Positions 1 through 8,481 of a stretch of DNA of 22,075 bases are shown here, one piece after another; position 1 is the stretch's first letter; every line of letters begins with the position of its first letter. Both the position numbers and the translations under genes were made by a program. The notes under the pieces were generated by a model that was not told the DNA's origin, did no database searches, and saw nothing but the letters and a program-made list of their open reading frames with translations. This DNA is from Eubacterium sp. (GTDB lineage: Bacteria > Bacillota > Clostridia > Oscillospirales > Acutalibacteraceae). The stretch lies in contig JAFYGD010000229.1 in NCBI GenBank assembly GCA_017543415.1, positions 1 through 22,075 on the forward strand, read 5' to 3'.

Positions 1-1020
1 AATATCCGAGAAGGTTATAACGCTCATAAACAGCAGCAGGATTACAAGCCCTGCTCCGTTGATTGCCCATTCCCATTTATCGGGCAGCTTACGGCGGAAA
101 ATTCCTTCAAAAACGAGAAGGAAAAGACGCCAGCCGTCAAGCGCGGGAATCGGGAATAAATTGAATATTCCTATATTAATTGTCAGCAGCGCCATAATAC
201 GCAGCATTGAAATCGGGCTTACCTTAACGGCGTCCGAAATAATGCCGACAGCACCGACGGGGCCGCTCATATCCGAAAGCCCGTATTTGCCGAAGATTAA
301 ATCGTGTACGGAAAGGAAAACCATACGGGCATAAGAAAGCCAGTCAAGCGCAGTTGCTTTTAAAACATTGAGCGGATTTTTCTTTTTACCGAGGAGCCAG
401 AAGTCCATATGGATATACTGACGTCCTTCATAATCCTCTGTATCAAAGGTTACGCTTATTTTCTTTTCCCTGCCGTCACGCAGGACTACCATATCAAGAG
501 TATCGTCAGCAGAACGGGAAAAGCCCGTTGTAATATCCGTTGTATTATATACCCTCATACCGTCTATTGCCCTTATTCTGTCGCCAACCTGAAGAGTCTG
601 CGCGCTTTTGGCTCCGCTTTCAAAGCGTACAACCTCTGTTGTACCGACAAGCTCCTGTGAACACACAAGAATACCCGCAATAACAAAGCCGAGTATTAAA
701 TTCATCAGCGCGCCTGCAACAACAACAAATATTCTTTGGCTTACCTTTTTTCTTGCAAATGAGCGTTCGTCGTCGCTGTCCTCGCTTTCGCCCTCCATAG
801 CGCAGTAGCCGCCGAAAAGGACAAGGCGAAGAGTATAAAGCGTATCGCCCTTTTTAAACTGAAACAGCTTTGGGCCCATACCTACAGAAAACTCATTAAC
901 CTTAATACCCATAAGCCGCGCCGCAATAAAGTGGCCGCCCTCATGGATAATGATAATAAGCTCAAAGAACAGTATTGCAATTAAAACAGGATAAACCGTA
1001 TGCCAGATATTTGAAATCAC
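1..1020 (-). CDS. rseP: RseP/RasP-type site-2 intramembrane zinc metalloprotease (M50), C-terminus cut by window edge
   Basis: This protein cleaves transmembrane anti-sigma factors and leftover signal peptides inside the cytoplasmic membrane. Translating the minus strand from a GTG at 1020-1018 gives 340 residues, still open at position 1. The zinc motif HEGGH is at residues 26-30 inside the first membrane helix, FGGY at 69-72, a PDZ-like stretch (QVGDRIRAIDG) near 183-193, and the second active-site motif NLFPIPALDG at 287-296. These appear in the order and spacing of the family. The GTG start shares the bases GTGA with the dxr stop, so translation is coupled. The family is usually about 340-450 residues, so little is probably missing. 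It is the last visible gene of the pyrH-frr-uppS-cdsA-dxr cluster, its usual Firmicute position. Identity is very secure. Confidence 0.95.
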   Translation of the reverse strand, partial: MISNIWHTVYPVLIAILFFELIIIIHEGGHFIAARLMGIKVNEFSVGMGPKLFQFKKGDTLYTLRLVLFGGYCAMEGESEDSDDERSFARKKVSQRIFVVVAGALMNLILGFVIAGILVCSQELVGTTEVVRFESGAKSAQTLQVGDRIRAIDGMRVYNTTDITTGFSRSADDTLDMVVLRDGREKKISVTFDTEDYEGRQYIHMDFWLLGKKKNPLNVLKATALDWLSYARMVFLSVHDLIFGKYGLSDMSGPVGAVGIISDAVKVSPISMLRIMALLTINIGIFNLFPIPALDGWRLFLLVFEGIFRRKLPDKWEWAINGAGLVILLLFMSVITFSDI

Positions 1021-2165
1021 TTAACACTCTCCAGAACATAATTACGGGCTGCTTTATCCGCCGCAAGCACGTCGTCAAGAGTAAAATCCTGCTTTTCGGG
1101 CGCATTCTTCATAGCCTCATAATTAAGATATGCAATATCGGTAAATTTAATTTTACCGTTAAGGAATAATTTAACGCTTTCCTCGTTAGCGCCGTTTGCG
1201 GCTGCGGGATGAAGCCCGCCGAGCTCTATAGCCTCTTTGCAAACGTTGATACACTTAAAGGTATCGTAATCCGGCTCATTGAAGGTAAGCTTTGCGTAAT
1301 CGGCAAGGCTTAATTCTTTAACGGGGCTCGGCTTTCTTTCGGGATAAGTAAGCGCATACTGAATAGGAATACGCATATCCGGTACGCCGAGCTGCGCTAT
1401 CATTGAATTATCCTGATAAACGATAGCTGAATGAATAACTGATTCACGGTGAACAACAATTTCAATATCCTCATTCGGCATATCGAAAAGCCACTTTGCC
1501 TCAATAAATTCAAGGCCTTTATTCATCATTGTAGCGCTGTCGATGGTAATTTTTGTACCCATATCCCAGTTGGGATGCTTAAGGGCGTCTGCAGCGGTAA
1601 CGTTTTCAAGCTCCGAAAGCTTTTTGCCGAAAAAGGGACCGCCGGATGCAGTCAGAATTATTTTCTTGACCGCCTGTTTTGAGGGGCTTCCCTGAAGCGC
1701 CTGAAAAATTGCGGAATGCTCGCTGTCAACAGGAAGAATTGATACTCCGTTTTCCTCTGCAAGCCTTGTTACAAGGTGACCGCCTGCTACAAGAGTTTCC
1801 TTATTTGCAAGGGCTATTGTTTTTTTTGCCCTGATTGCGGCAAGAGTAGGTTCAAGGCCAACCATACCGACAACGGAATTCAGCACTGTATCCGCGCCGT
1901 CATAAACGGCGCATTCAATAAGCCCTTCCATTCCGCTTACAACCTTGACTGATGTATCTGCAACGCGGGTTTTTAGCTCCTTTGCAGCATTTTCATTCAT
2001 CATACATACAAGCTCGGGCTTAAACTCCCTAATCTGCTGTTCAATAACGTCAACCCTTGAAGACGCGGTAAGGCACTTAACGTTATAGCCGTGCATTCTG
2101 CATACGTCAAGCGACTGGGTACCTATTGAACCGGTTGAGCCGAGGAGCGATATATTTTTAGTCAT
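1017..2165 (-). CDS. dxr: 1-deoxy-D-xylulose-5-phosphate reductoisomerase
   Basis: This enzyme carries out the committed step of the MEP isoprenoid pathway, converting DXP to 2-C-methyl-erythritol 4-phosphate with NADPH in the cytosol. The 382 residues are full family length. The NADPH loop GSTGSIG is at 9-15, NKETLVAGG at 121-129, the metal-binding DSEH at 147-150, and a further conserved block with N215, K216 and the third metal ligand E219. An AAAGGTGA ribosome site sits a few bases before the ATG. The stop overlaps the rseP GTG start and cdsA ends 10 bp upstream, so it is translated within the operon. Its product feeds IPP/DMAPP to UppS, encoded two genes upstream. Confidence 0.98.
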   Translation of the reverse strand: MTKNISLLGSTGSIGTQSLDVCRMHGYNVKCLTASSRVDVIEQQIREFKPELVCMMNENAAKELKTRVADTSVKVVSGMEGLIECAVYDGADTVLNSVVGMVGLEPTLAAIRAKKTIALANKETLVAGGHLVTRLAEENGVSILPVDSEHSAIFQALQGSPSKQAVKKIILTASGGPFFGKKLSELENVTAADALKHPNWDMGTKITIDSATMMNKGLEFIEAKWLFDMPNEDIEIVVHRESVIHSAIVYQDNSMIAQLGVPDMRIPIQYALTYPERKPSPVKELSLADYAKLTFNEPDYDTFKCINVCKEAIELGGLHPAAANGANEESVKLFLNGKIKFTDIAYLNYEAMKNAPEKQDFTLDDVLAADKAARNYVLESVK

Positions 2166-2175
2166 TTAATCACCT

Positions 2176-3042
2176 TTAAACTACAATTAATGCAACGCAG
2201 TAGGTTGCGGTAAGTGTAAACAGAGTACTGTCAAATCTGTCCATAACTCCGCCGTGGCCGGGGAAAATATTGCCGAAATCCTTAACGCCGAAATTGCGCT
2301 TGAGCACGGAAGCGGTAAGGTCTCCCGCCATACCGAGAGCCTGGATTACCGGAGAGATTCCAAGGAATACAGCGGCATAGAATTTCGGAATAGGAACGAT
2401 TGCAAAATGATTATACAGAAGGAATGCAGCACAGTTTGCAAAAAAGCCGAGAACTATTCCGCAGCAGGCGCCTTCAACCGTCTTTTTGGGTGAAATATTC
2501 GGCGACATTTTAGTTTTACCGAATTTCATACCGCCGAGCTGCGCGCCGATATCGGTTACAAGAGCCGTTATAAGCGCATAGAAAATAAGATAAATGCCGA
2601 ACTGCGTTTTATAACCGAGAATATCGCGGAGAAGAATAAACAGCGAATAGCACCACGGTACGAAAATGCAGGCTACGATTGCAATAGCAACATCCTCAAA
2701 CTTGGTATGCGAATAGCCTTTGAGCATTGCAAGGAAAAAAGCTATAACCACAACCGCAATAATAACAACGCGCGGTACTGCGTTTATTACATTGAACCAT
2801 TCATCCGTTTTTACAAGCGGCTCAAGAGCGCTTGCGTTTGAGAAAAACGGTATAAGAAATGAAAATGCAATACCTGTAATTCTTATAAATTTATTGCTGA
2901 TTTTTGCACACGTCATAATTTCATAAGTAGCAATAGCTGAAAAAACCGATACTACTAATGCAAAAAACGGCGTATAAATCTGCCATACAACTACAATCAG
3001 CAGTGCAAGAAGCGCAAATGCTGTAATTACTCTTTGTTTCAT
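2176..3042 (-). CDS. cdsA: phosphatidate cytidylyltransferase (CDP-diglyceride synthase)
   Basis: This enzyme makes CDP-diacylglycerol from phosphatidic acid and CTP, the branch point for membrane phospholipids, in the cytoplasmic membrane. The protein has 288 residues and about eight hydrophobic segments, starting right at the N-terminus (VITAFALLALLIVVVW). The C-terminal family signature lies around residues 240-272: GDL, then KRNFGVKDFGN, then PGHGGVMDRFDS. The start is an ATG at 3042 preceded by AGGAG. The upstream uppS stop is 18 bp away and dxr begins 10 bp after this stop. Length and motifs match the family, with nothing missing. Confidence 0.97.
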   Translation of the reverse strand: MKQRVITAFALLALLIVVVWQIYTPFFALVVSVFSAIATYEIMTCAKISNKFIRITGIAFSFLIPFFSNASALEPLVKTDEWFNVINAVPRVVIIAVVVIAFFLAMLKGYSHTKFEDVAIAIVACIFVPWCYSLFILLRDILGYKTQFGIYLIFYALITALVTDIGAQLGGMKFGKTKMSPNISPKKTVEGACCGIVLGFFANCAAFLLYNHFAIVPIPKFYAAVFLGISPVIQALGMAGDLTASVLKRNFGVKDFGNIFPGHGGVMDRFDSTLFTLTATYCVALIVV

Positions 3043-3060
3043 AATTATTTATCTCCTGTA

Positions 3061-3783
3061 TTATCCGCCGAAACGACGGTTTCTTTTTTCAAACGCACGA
3101 AGCGCGCTGTGTAAATCATTAACAGTAAAGTCCGGCCAGAGAACGTCGCTGTACCAGAATTCGCTGTAAGCAGCCTGCCACAAAAGGAAGTTTGAAAGGC
3201 GCTGTTCACCGGACGGACGGATAATCATATCACATTCCGGAACGGTATAAAGCTCTGAGGAAATATCGTCCTCCGTTATTTCGGTTTTACCTTCGGCTAT
3301 CAGTTTGTTTACTGCGGAAACAATCTCCTGCCTGCCGCCGTAATTGATTGCAAGGTAAATTGTTGTTGAATTGTGGGAGGCGGTATCGCGCTCCGCTTCA
3401 TCCATAAGCTCAACCAAATCCTGACGCATTCCTTCACGCGAGCCGATAAAGATAATCTTGTTATCCCCTGCCTTGACAAAATCACGCTTTGCTTCAAGAA
3501 GATAATCCTTAAACAAATTCATTATTGCGTCAACTTCCTCAGGCGAGCGCTTCCAGTTTTCGGTTGAAAAAGCATAAAATGAAACATACTTTATTCCGAG
3601 TTCCGCACATTCCTTTGCGATAGTTCTGAAAACCTCTGCACCTTCTTTATGGCCTGCCGTACGCGGCAGCCCGCGCTTTTTTGCCCAGCGTCCGTTGCCG
3701 TCCATGATTATACCGAGATGGTTGGGAAGAACATCAAACGACGCTTTCTCAACGGGCGTATTCTTTTTCCTGAAAAGTGCCAT
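3061..3783 (-). CDS. uppS: undecaprenyl diphosphate synthase (cis-isoprenyl transferase)
   Basis: This enzyme extends farnesyl diphosphate with isopentenyl units to C55 undecaprenyl diphosphate, the carrier lipid for peptidoglycan and other wall polymers. The 240 residues include the diphosphate-binding motif IMDGNGRWAKKRG, with catalytic Asp at D28, and the C-terminal block R-P-S-G-E-Q-R-L-S-N-F followed by LLWQ and DVLWPDF, the IPP and Mg binding region. The start is an ATG at 3783 with AGAGGG upstream. It lies between frr and cdsA as in most Firmicutes. The gap to frr is about 60 bp and holds a small hairpin. Confidence 0.98.
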   Translation of the reverse strand: MALFRKKNTPVEKASFDVLPNHLGIIMDGNGRWAKKRGLPRTAGHKEGAEVFRTIAKECAELGIKYVSFYAFSTENWKRSPEEVDAIMNLFKDYLLEAKRDFVKAGDNKIIFIGSREGMRQDLVELMDEAERDTASHNSTTIYLAINYGGRQEIVSAVNKLIAEGKTEITEDDISSELYTVPECDMIIRPSGEQRLSNFLLWQAAYSEFWYSDVLWPDFTVNDLHSALRAFEKRNRRFGG

Positions 3784-3808
3784 AATTATCCCTCTAAAAC
3801 TATTTATA

Positions 3809-3828
3809 GGGGCGATTAAAATCGCCCC
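3809..3828. other. small GC-rich hairpin between frr and uppS
   Basis: GGGGCGA and TCGCCCC form a 7-bp stem with a 6-base loop; extended through AT pairs the palindrome covers 20 bases. On the minus-strand transcript it is followed by TATAAATAGTTTT, not a clean U run, so it is at best a weak terminator or attenuator. It may instead be an mRNA processing or stability element. It is the largest gap in an otherwise tightly packed operon. Confidence 0.45.
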
Positions 3829-3845
3829 GTTGTAATTGAATAAGG

Positions 3846-4400
3846 TTAGATTGAAAGAACCTCGTCTTCCTTGGCTTTAACCATTTCGTCAACCTGTTTA
3901 ATGTACTTATCGGTAATGTTCTGAAGTTCCTTTTCGCCGTCCTTAAGGTCGTCTTCGGTAATTTTATTATCCTTTTTAAGCTTTTTGATATCATCCATTG
4001 AGTCACGGCGTACGTTACGGATTGCAACCTTAGCTTCCTCACCGCGCTTTGAAACGTCCTTAACAAGAGCTTTTCTGTGCTCTTCGGTAAGCTGGGGGAA
4101 GTTAAGGCGGATAACCTTGCCGTCATTCTGCGGATTGATACCGATATCGGCAATATTGATTGCCTTTTCAATATCCCTTAAGGTTGAAGTATCCCACGGC
4201 TGAACAACAAGAAGCCTTGGTTCGGGTGATGAGATAGCAGCCATCTGATTAAGCGGGGTGGGAGTTCCGTAATAATCAACAACAACGTTGTTGAGCACCT
4301 TCGGGTTAGCCCTGCCTGCTCTTATAGTCTGATAATCGCGGTCAAGCGAATCAAGACATTTTTCCATTCTTTCCTTTGTTTTGGCAAATACGGTTTCCAT
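3846..4400 (-). CDS. frr: ribosome recycling factor
   Basis: With EF-G, this protein splits post-termination ribosomes into subunits. The 184 residues match the family length of about 185. Visible hallmarks are the N-terminal helix with QTIRAGRANPKVL, the VDYYGTPTPLNQMA block, PWD at about 68-70, INPQNDG, and the basic helix ending VKDVSKRGEEAKVAIRNVRR. The start ATG is at 4400 with AAAGGAG at good spacing. It lies 23 bp downstream of pyrH, a conserved pairing in bacteria. Confidence 0.98.
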   Translation of the reverse strand: METVFAKTKERMEKCLDSLDRDYQTIRAGRANPKVLNNVVVDYYGTPTPLNQMAAISSPEPRLLVVQPWDTSTLRDIEKAINIADIGINPQNDGKVIRLNFPQLTEEHRKALVKDVSKRGEEAKVAIRNVRRDSMDDIKKLKKDNKITEDDLKDGEKELQNITDKYIKQVDEMVKAKEDEVLSI

Positions 4401-4423
4401 AAAATTACTCCTTTATGTTAATG

Positions 4424-5131
4424 TTAATTTTTAACTGTTGTACCGATTTTATTTCCTTTAACCACTTCAAGGATATTATCGGGGTTGTTAAGATTGAAAA
4501 CGATAATAGGCATATCGTTATCCTTACAAAGCGAAAATGCGGTTGAATCCATTACCTTAAGGTCACGAACCATAACATCGTGGAAGGTAATTTCGTCATA
4601 TTTAACAGCATCATCAAACTTGTTCGGGTCTTTATCATATACGCCGTCAACATTTGTTGCTTTTAACAAAGCGTCCGCATTGATTTCAACGCTTCTGAGA
4701 GCGGCTGCCGTATCTGTTGAGAAGAAAGGCGAGCCCGTACCGCAGCCGAAAATAACAATTCTTCCCTTTTCAAAATGACGGATAGCCTTGTTGCGGATAT
4801 ACGGTTCGGCAATCTGGCGCATTTCAATAGCGGTCTGTACCCTTACGTCGGCGCCGAGCTGTTCAAGCGCATCGCAAAGAGCAAGTGAATTCATTGCTGT
4901 TGCAAGCATTCCGATATGGTCTGCACGGGTTCTGTCCATATGCTCGCTTGTTCTTCCTCGCCAGAAGTTACCTCCGCCGACTACAATTCCGATTTCAACG
5001 CCTTCATCGGCTACCTTTTTAACTGCACGGCAAATGCTGAGCACGGTTTCATTATCAATACCCTTGCCGGCTTTTCCCGCAAGAACCTCGCCGGAAAGCT
5101 TAAGCAGTATTCTTTTATAAGCTATACCCAT
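4424..5131 (-). CDS. pyrH: UMP kinase (uridylate kinase)
   Basis: This enzyme phosphorylates UMP to UDP, the step towards all pyrimidine nucleotides, and belongs to the amino-acid-kinase fold. The 235-residue protein begins [19 protein letters not shown] is at 52-55, then [28 protein letters not shown], and [14 protein letters not shown] near the C-terminal half. The reading frame stays open 17 codons further upstream to 5182, but those codons overlap a probable promoter and have no ribosome site. The ATG at 5131 has GGAGG about 9 bp upstream, so I chose it. It is the first gene of the cluster. Confidence 0.97.
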   Translation of the reverse strand: MGIAYKRILLKLSGEVLAGKAGKGIDNETVLSICRAVKKVADEGVEIGIVVGGGNFWRGRTSEHMDRTRADHIGMLATAMNSLALCDALEQLGADVRVQTAIEMRQIAEPYIRNKAIRHFEKGRIVIFGCGTGSPFFSTDTAAALRSVEINADALLKATNVDGVYDKDPNKFDDAVKYDEITFHDVMVRDLKVMDSTAFSLCKDNDMPIIVFNLNNPDNILEVVKGNKIGTTVKN

Positions 5132-5161
5132 ATAAGTATACCTCCGATATAAATTTATTAT

Positions 5162-5190
5162 ATAATAATATAATTTACACATATTGTAAA
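5162..5190 (-). promoter_or_regulatory. probable promoter of the pyrH-frr-uppS-cdsA-dxr-rseP operon
   Basis: Read on the minus strand, TTTACA (5190-5185) is followed after 17 bp by TATTAT (5167-5162). This lies 30 bp before the pyrH ATG and is in the only sizeable AT-rich gap upstream of the operon. Confidence 0.55.
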
Positions 5191-5309
5191 GATAAACTGC
5201 AGAAAAAATAGTTACAAAATGGTTAAAATCGGTAAGTGAATATATGCATAAATTATGTATATTGTGTGCATAATTTGCACAAAATATATTGAATATTTTT
5301 GCAATTTTA

Positions 5310-5389
5310 TGTATATTTATAACTATTTTCGCAAAAACTATTGATTTTACTGTATATTTTGTTATAATAGCGATAGTTATAAATATACA
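5310..5389. repeat. 17-bp perfect inverted repeat flanking the argC promoter, candidate ArgR operator pair
   Basis: TGTATATTTATAACTAT at 5310-5326 is repeated exactly as its reverse complement at 5373-5389. The arms lie on either side of the -35/-10 pair, the right arm covering the expected start point. A related TGTATATTTTGTTATA sits at 5351-5366 across the -10, and TTGAATATTTTTGCAA at 5289-5304 resembles an ARG box (TGNATwwwwATNCA type). Two operators around a promoter would suit hexameric ArgR, which binds paired boxes. Assignment to ArgR is inference; the repeat itself is seen directly. Confidence 0.5.
5341..5368 (+). promoter_or_regulatory. promoter of the arginine operon
   Basis: TTGATT at 5341-5346 and TATAAT at 5363-5368 with a 16-bp spacer precede argC. 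The expected transcript start is near 5375, inside the right arm of the flanking inverted repeat, so a bound repressor would cover it. Confidence 0.75.
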
Positions 5390-5404
5390 AGGATGTGAAT
5401 AATT

Positions 5405-6346
5405 ATGACAAAGGTATTCATTGACGGCTCACAGGGCACAACAGGACTTAAAATAGGAAGCAGGTTACGCGCAAGAGACGATATCGAGCTTCTTACCATA
5501 GATAAGGACAGGCGCAAAAACATTGACGAGAGAGAGAAGATGATAAACTCCTCCGACGTTACAATCCTATGCCTTCCCGACGATGCAAGCCGAGAAGCGG
5601 TTTCGCTGATATACAACAAAAACGTTAAGATTATCGACACCTCTACGGCGCACCGCACGGAGCCCGACTGGGCATACGGTTTTCCCGAGCTTGACAGTTC
5701 ATTCAGGGAAAAGATTAAGAATTCAAACAGGATTGCAATTCCCGGATGCTACGCAAGCGGCTTCAGCGCTATTGTATATCCCCTTGTAAAAAGCGGAATA
5801 ATTGCAGACGATTACCCGATTACCTGTTACGCGATCAGCGGTTACACGGGCGCAGGAAAATCCGGAATTGAGCAGTACGAATTTGTTGACCGTAACCGCG
5901 AGCTTGACGCTCCGAGGCAGTACGCGCTTTCACAGGAGCACAAGCACCTTAAGGAAATGACGGATATTCCGCAGCTTAAACGTGTTCCCTTCTTTGCCCC
6001 GCATATCTGTGATTACAGGTACGGTATGGTTGTTTCAATTCCGATATTTGCGGATATGATGGAAAAGAAGATGACGCCCGAAGAGCTTCAGCATTTCTTT
6101 GCAAAGCACTATGAGGGCGAACAGCTGATTAAGGTACGCGACCTTGGATACAGCGGAAATATGATTGGCGCAAACAACTTTGCAAAGCGCGACGATATGG
6201 AAATAGAAATCAACGGAAATAACGAGCGTATTCTTATTACAACGCGTTTTGACAACCTTGGCAAGGGTGCAAGCGGTGCTGCAATGCAATGCCTAAACCT
6301 TGCGCTCGGTCTTGACGAAACAAAGGGACTTAAGGTAGGAAAATAA
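5405..6346 (+). CDS. argC: N-acetyl-gamma-glutamyl-phosphate reductase, short (type 2) form
   Basis: This enzyme reduces N-acetylglutamyl phosphate to the semialdehyde with NADPH, the third step of arginine synthesis. The 313 residues fit the short ArgC type. The nucleotide-binding GSQGTTG is at 8-14, the catalytic cysteine is C115 in [19 protein letters not shown] lies near 145-154, and SQEHKH near 176-181 holds the likely catalytic histidine. The start is the ATG at 5405 with AAGGATG a little upstream. It is the first gene of argCJBDF and argJ begins one base after its stop. Confidence 0.95.
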   Translation: MTKVFIDGSQGTTGLKIGSRLRARDDIELLTIDKDRRKNIDEREKMINSSDVTILCLPDDASREAVSLIYNKNVKIIDTSTAHRTEPDWAYGFPELDSSFREKIKNSNRIAIPGCYASGFSAIVYPLVKSGIIADDYPITCYAISGYTGAGKSGIEQYEFVDRNRELDAPRQYALSQEHKHLKEMTDIPQLKRVPFFAPHICDYRYGMVVSIPIFADMMEKKMTPEELQHFFAKHYEGEQLIKVRDLGYSGNMIGANNFAKRDDMEIEINGNNERILITTRFDNLGKGASGAAMQCLNLALGLDETKGLKVGK

Positions 6347-6347
6347 G

Positions 6348-7601
6348 ATGTATAATAAGTTTAAATATATTGAAGGCGGTATTTGTGCTGCAAAAGGCTT
6401 TAAAGCAGCCGGAGTGTACTGCGGAATCAAAAAGCCCGCAAACGACGACCCTTCGGTAAAGCACAAAAACGATATTTGCCTATTTGTTTCAGACACGGAA
6501 TGCAACACCGCTGCGGTTTACACGCAGAACAAGGTTAAGGGCGCTCCGCTTATTGTTACAAAGGCTAACCTTGAAAAATCAGGCGGAAAGTCGGTTGCGG
6601 TAATTGTTAACTCAAAAAACGCTAACACCTGCAACGCTGATGGAGTTGAAAAGGCGCAGACAATGTGCGACCTGGTTTCAAAGGAGCTTGGTATTGAAAG
6701 CGAAAAGGTAATCGTTGCTTCAACGGGCGTTATCGGTCAGATTTTACCCATTGAACCGATTGAAAAAGCCGTTCCCCTTCTTGCCGCCTCCCTTTCATAC
6801 GACAGTCACCTTGAAGCCGCTACGGCAATTATGACTACCGACACGGTTAAAAAGGAATACGCGGTTGAATTTGAAGCGGGCGGAAAGCTTTGCAGGCTAG
6901 GTGGTATGGCAAAGGGTTCGGGTATGATTCACCCGAATATGGCAACAACGCTGAATTTTATAACTACCGACTGTGCGGTTTCCGCAGAGATGCTTCAGGA
7001 GGCGCTTAGCGAAATTGTTAAGGTAACTTACAACTGCTTATCCATTGACGGCGACACCTCAACAAACGATATGGTTTCCCTTATGGCAAACGGACTTGCA
7101 GGCAACGCAGAAATTAACGCAAACGGCGAGGATTTTGATACATTTAAGGCTGCGCTGTTTGAGGTTATGGCTAACCTTACAAGGATGCTTGCAAAGGACG
7201 GCGAAGGCGCTTCAAAGCTGCTTGAATGCGTATGCTCGGGTGCAAAGGATAAGGACACGGCAATTACCGTTGCAAAAAGCGTTGTTTGCTCTACACTCTT
7301 TAAAGCGGCAATGTTCGGCGAGGACGCTAACTGGGGGCGCGTACTTTGTGCAATAGGTTATGCAGACGCCGAATTTGACATTAACCTTGTTGACGTTGAG
7401 CTGAAAAGCGGAAACGGAAGCGTTGAGGTTTGCAAAAACGGTGCCGGCATTGAGTTTTCAGAAGAAAAAGCGGCGGAAGTTCTTAAAAGCGACGAAATAC
7501 AGATAATGATTAACCTTAACGCAGGAAGCGAAAGCGCTACGGCATGGGGCTGCGACCTCACATACGACTACGTTAAAATCAACGGAGATTACAGGACATA
7601 G
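6348..7601 (+). CDS. argJ: bifunctional ornithine acetyltransferase / N-acetylglutamate synthase
   Basis: This enzyme moves the acetyl group from N-acetylornithine to glutamate, closing the acetyl cycle; bifunctional forms also use acetyl-CoA. The 417 residues contain the self-cleavage site KGSGMIHPNMAT at 189-200. Family knowledge places the cut between A199 and T200, giving alpha and beta chains with T200 as nucleophile. STGVIGQ at 125-131 and MTTDT at 162-166 are also typical. No argA is seen in the window, consistent with ArgJ supplying acetylglutamate. Mono- versus bifunctionality cannot be decided from sequence alone. It is tightly coupled to argC (1-bp gap). Confidence 0.95.
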   Translation: MYNKFKYIEGGICAAKGFKAAGVYCGIKKPANDDPSVKHKNDICLFVSDTECNTAAVYTQNKVKGAPLIVTKANLEKSGGKSVAVIVNSKNANTCNADGVEKAQTMCDLVSKELGIESEKVIVASTGVIGQILPIEPIEKAVPLLAASLSYDSHLEAATAIMTTDTVKKEYAVEFEAGGKLCRLGGMAKGSGMIHPNMATTLNFITTDCAVSAEMLQEALSEIVKVTYNCLSIDGDTSTNDMVSLMANGLAGNAEINANGEDFDTFKAALFEVMANLTRMLAKDGEGASKLLECVCSGAKDKDTAITVAKSVVCSTLFKAAMFGEDANWGRVLCAIGYADAEFDINLVDVELKSGNGSVEVCKNGAGIEFSEEKAAEVLKSDEIQIMINLNAGSESATAWGCDLTYDYVKINGDYRT

Positions 7602-7610
7602 GAGACTGTT

Positions 7611-8468
7611 ATGAATATTGACAACCTGAAAAAAGCGGAAATACTTGCGGAAGCTCTGCCGCACATGCAGAAATACCGCAGTAAGATAATTGTTGTTAAA
7701 TACGGCGGTAACGCCATGATAAACGAAGAACTGAAAAAAGCGGTAATGCACGATTTGGTTTACCTTTCAACAATCGGAATTAAGATAGTTCTCGTTCACG
7801 GCGGGGGTCCCGAAATTAACAAAACGCTTGAAAAGATGAACATTGAAAGCAAGTTCAAGGACGGATTACGGGTTACGGACGGTGAAACCGTAAACGTTGT
7901 TCAGATGGTACTTGCGGGTAAGGTTAACAAGGATTTGGTTTGCCAGATAGGCAACCTCGGAGGCCACGCAATAGGTCTTTCGGGTATGGACGGCGGTATG
8001 CTTAAATGCAAGCCGCTTGACGAGGTTCACGGCTACGTTGGCGAAATCACCGAGCTTAATATGGAAGCTGTTACCGAAATTCTTGATAACAACTGGATAC
8101 CCGTTATTTCAACGATAGGCTTTGATGAAAACGGCAGCTGCTACAACATAAATGCGGATACGGCGGCGGCTGAAATAGCGGGCGCGCTGAAAGCGGAGGC
8201 GCTGATTTCAATGACTGACATTGTCGGCTTATGCAGTGACAAGGACGACCCTGAAACCCTAATACACAAGGTGTATATATCAGACACCCCCGCGCTGATT
8301 GCCCGCGGTATTATAAGCGGCGGAATGATACCGAAGATTGACGCAATGACAAAGGCTTTAAGGCAGGGATGTAAAAAGGCGTTTATTATTGACGGACGTG
8401 TTCCCCACTCCATACTTATGGAAATGCTTACCGATGAAGGTATGGGAACAATGTTTACGATAAACTAA
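7611..8468 (+). CDS. argB: acetylglutamate kinase, probably arginine-sensitive type
   Basis: This enzyme phosphorylates N-acetylglutamate, usually the feedback-controlled step. The 285 residues show VVKYGGNAM (K30), VLVHGGGPEINK around 61-72, LRVTDGETV, NINADTAAAEIAG, and near the C-terminus SGGMIPKIDA. It has an N-terminal helix of roughly 20 residues before the core (KAEILAEALPHMQKY). In characterised family members this extension and a full C-terminal lobe go with arginine inhibition and hexamer formation, so feedback control is likely but inferred. GGAG lies just after the argJ TAG stop, 9 bp before the ATG. Confidence 0.96.
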   Translation: MNIDNLKKAEILAEALPHMQKYRSKIIVVKYGGNAMINEELKKAVMHDLVYLSTIGIKIVLVHGGGPEINKTLEKMNIESKFKDGLRVTDGETVNVVQMVLAGKVNKDLVCQIGNLGGHAIGLSGMDGGMLKCKPLDEVHGYVGEITELNMEAVTEILDNNWIPVISTIGFDENGSCYNINADTAAAEIAGALKAEALISMTDIVGLCSDKDDPETLIHKVYISDTPALIARGIISGGMIPKIDAMTKALRQGCKKAFIIDGRVPHSILMEMLTDEGMGTMFTIN

Positions 8469-8481
8469 GAGAGGAAAAGAA

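Noticed and set aside
3809..3828. True terminator splitting the housekeeping operon
   Set aside because: The stem is short and lacks a U run, and the genes on both sides belong together.
5132..5182. 17-codon upstream extension of pyrH
   Set aside because: It overlaps the operon's -35/-10 and lacks a ribosome site, while GGAGG precedes the ATG at 5131.
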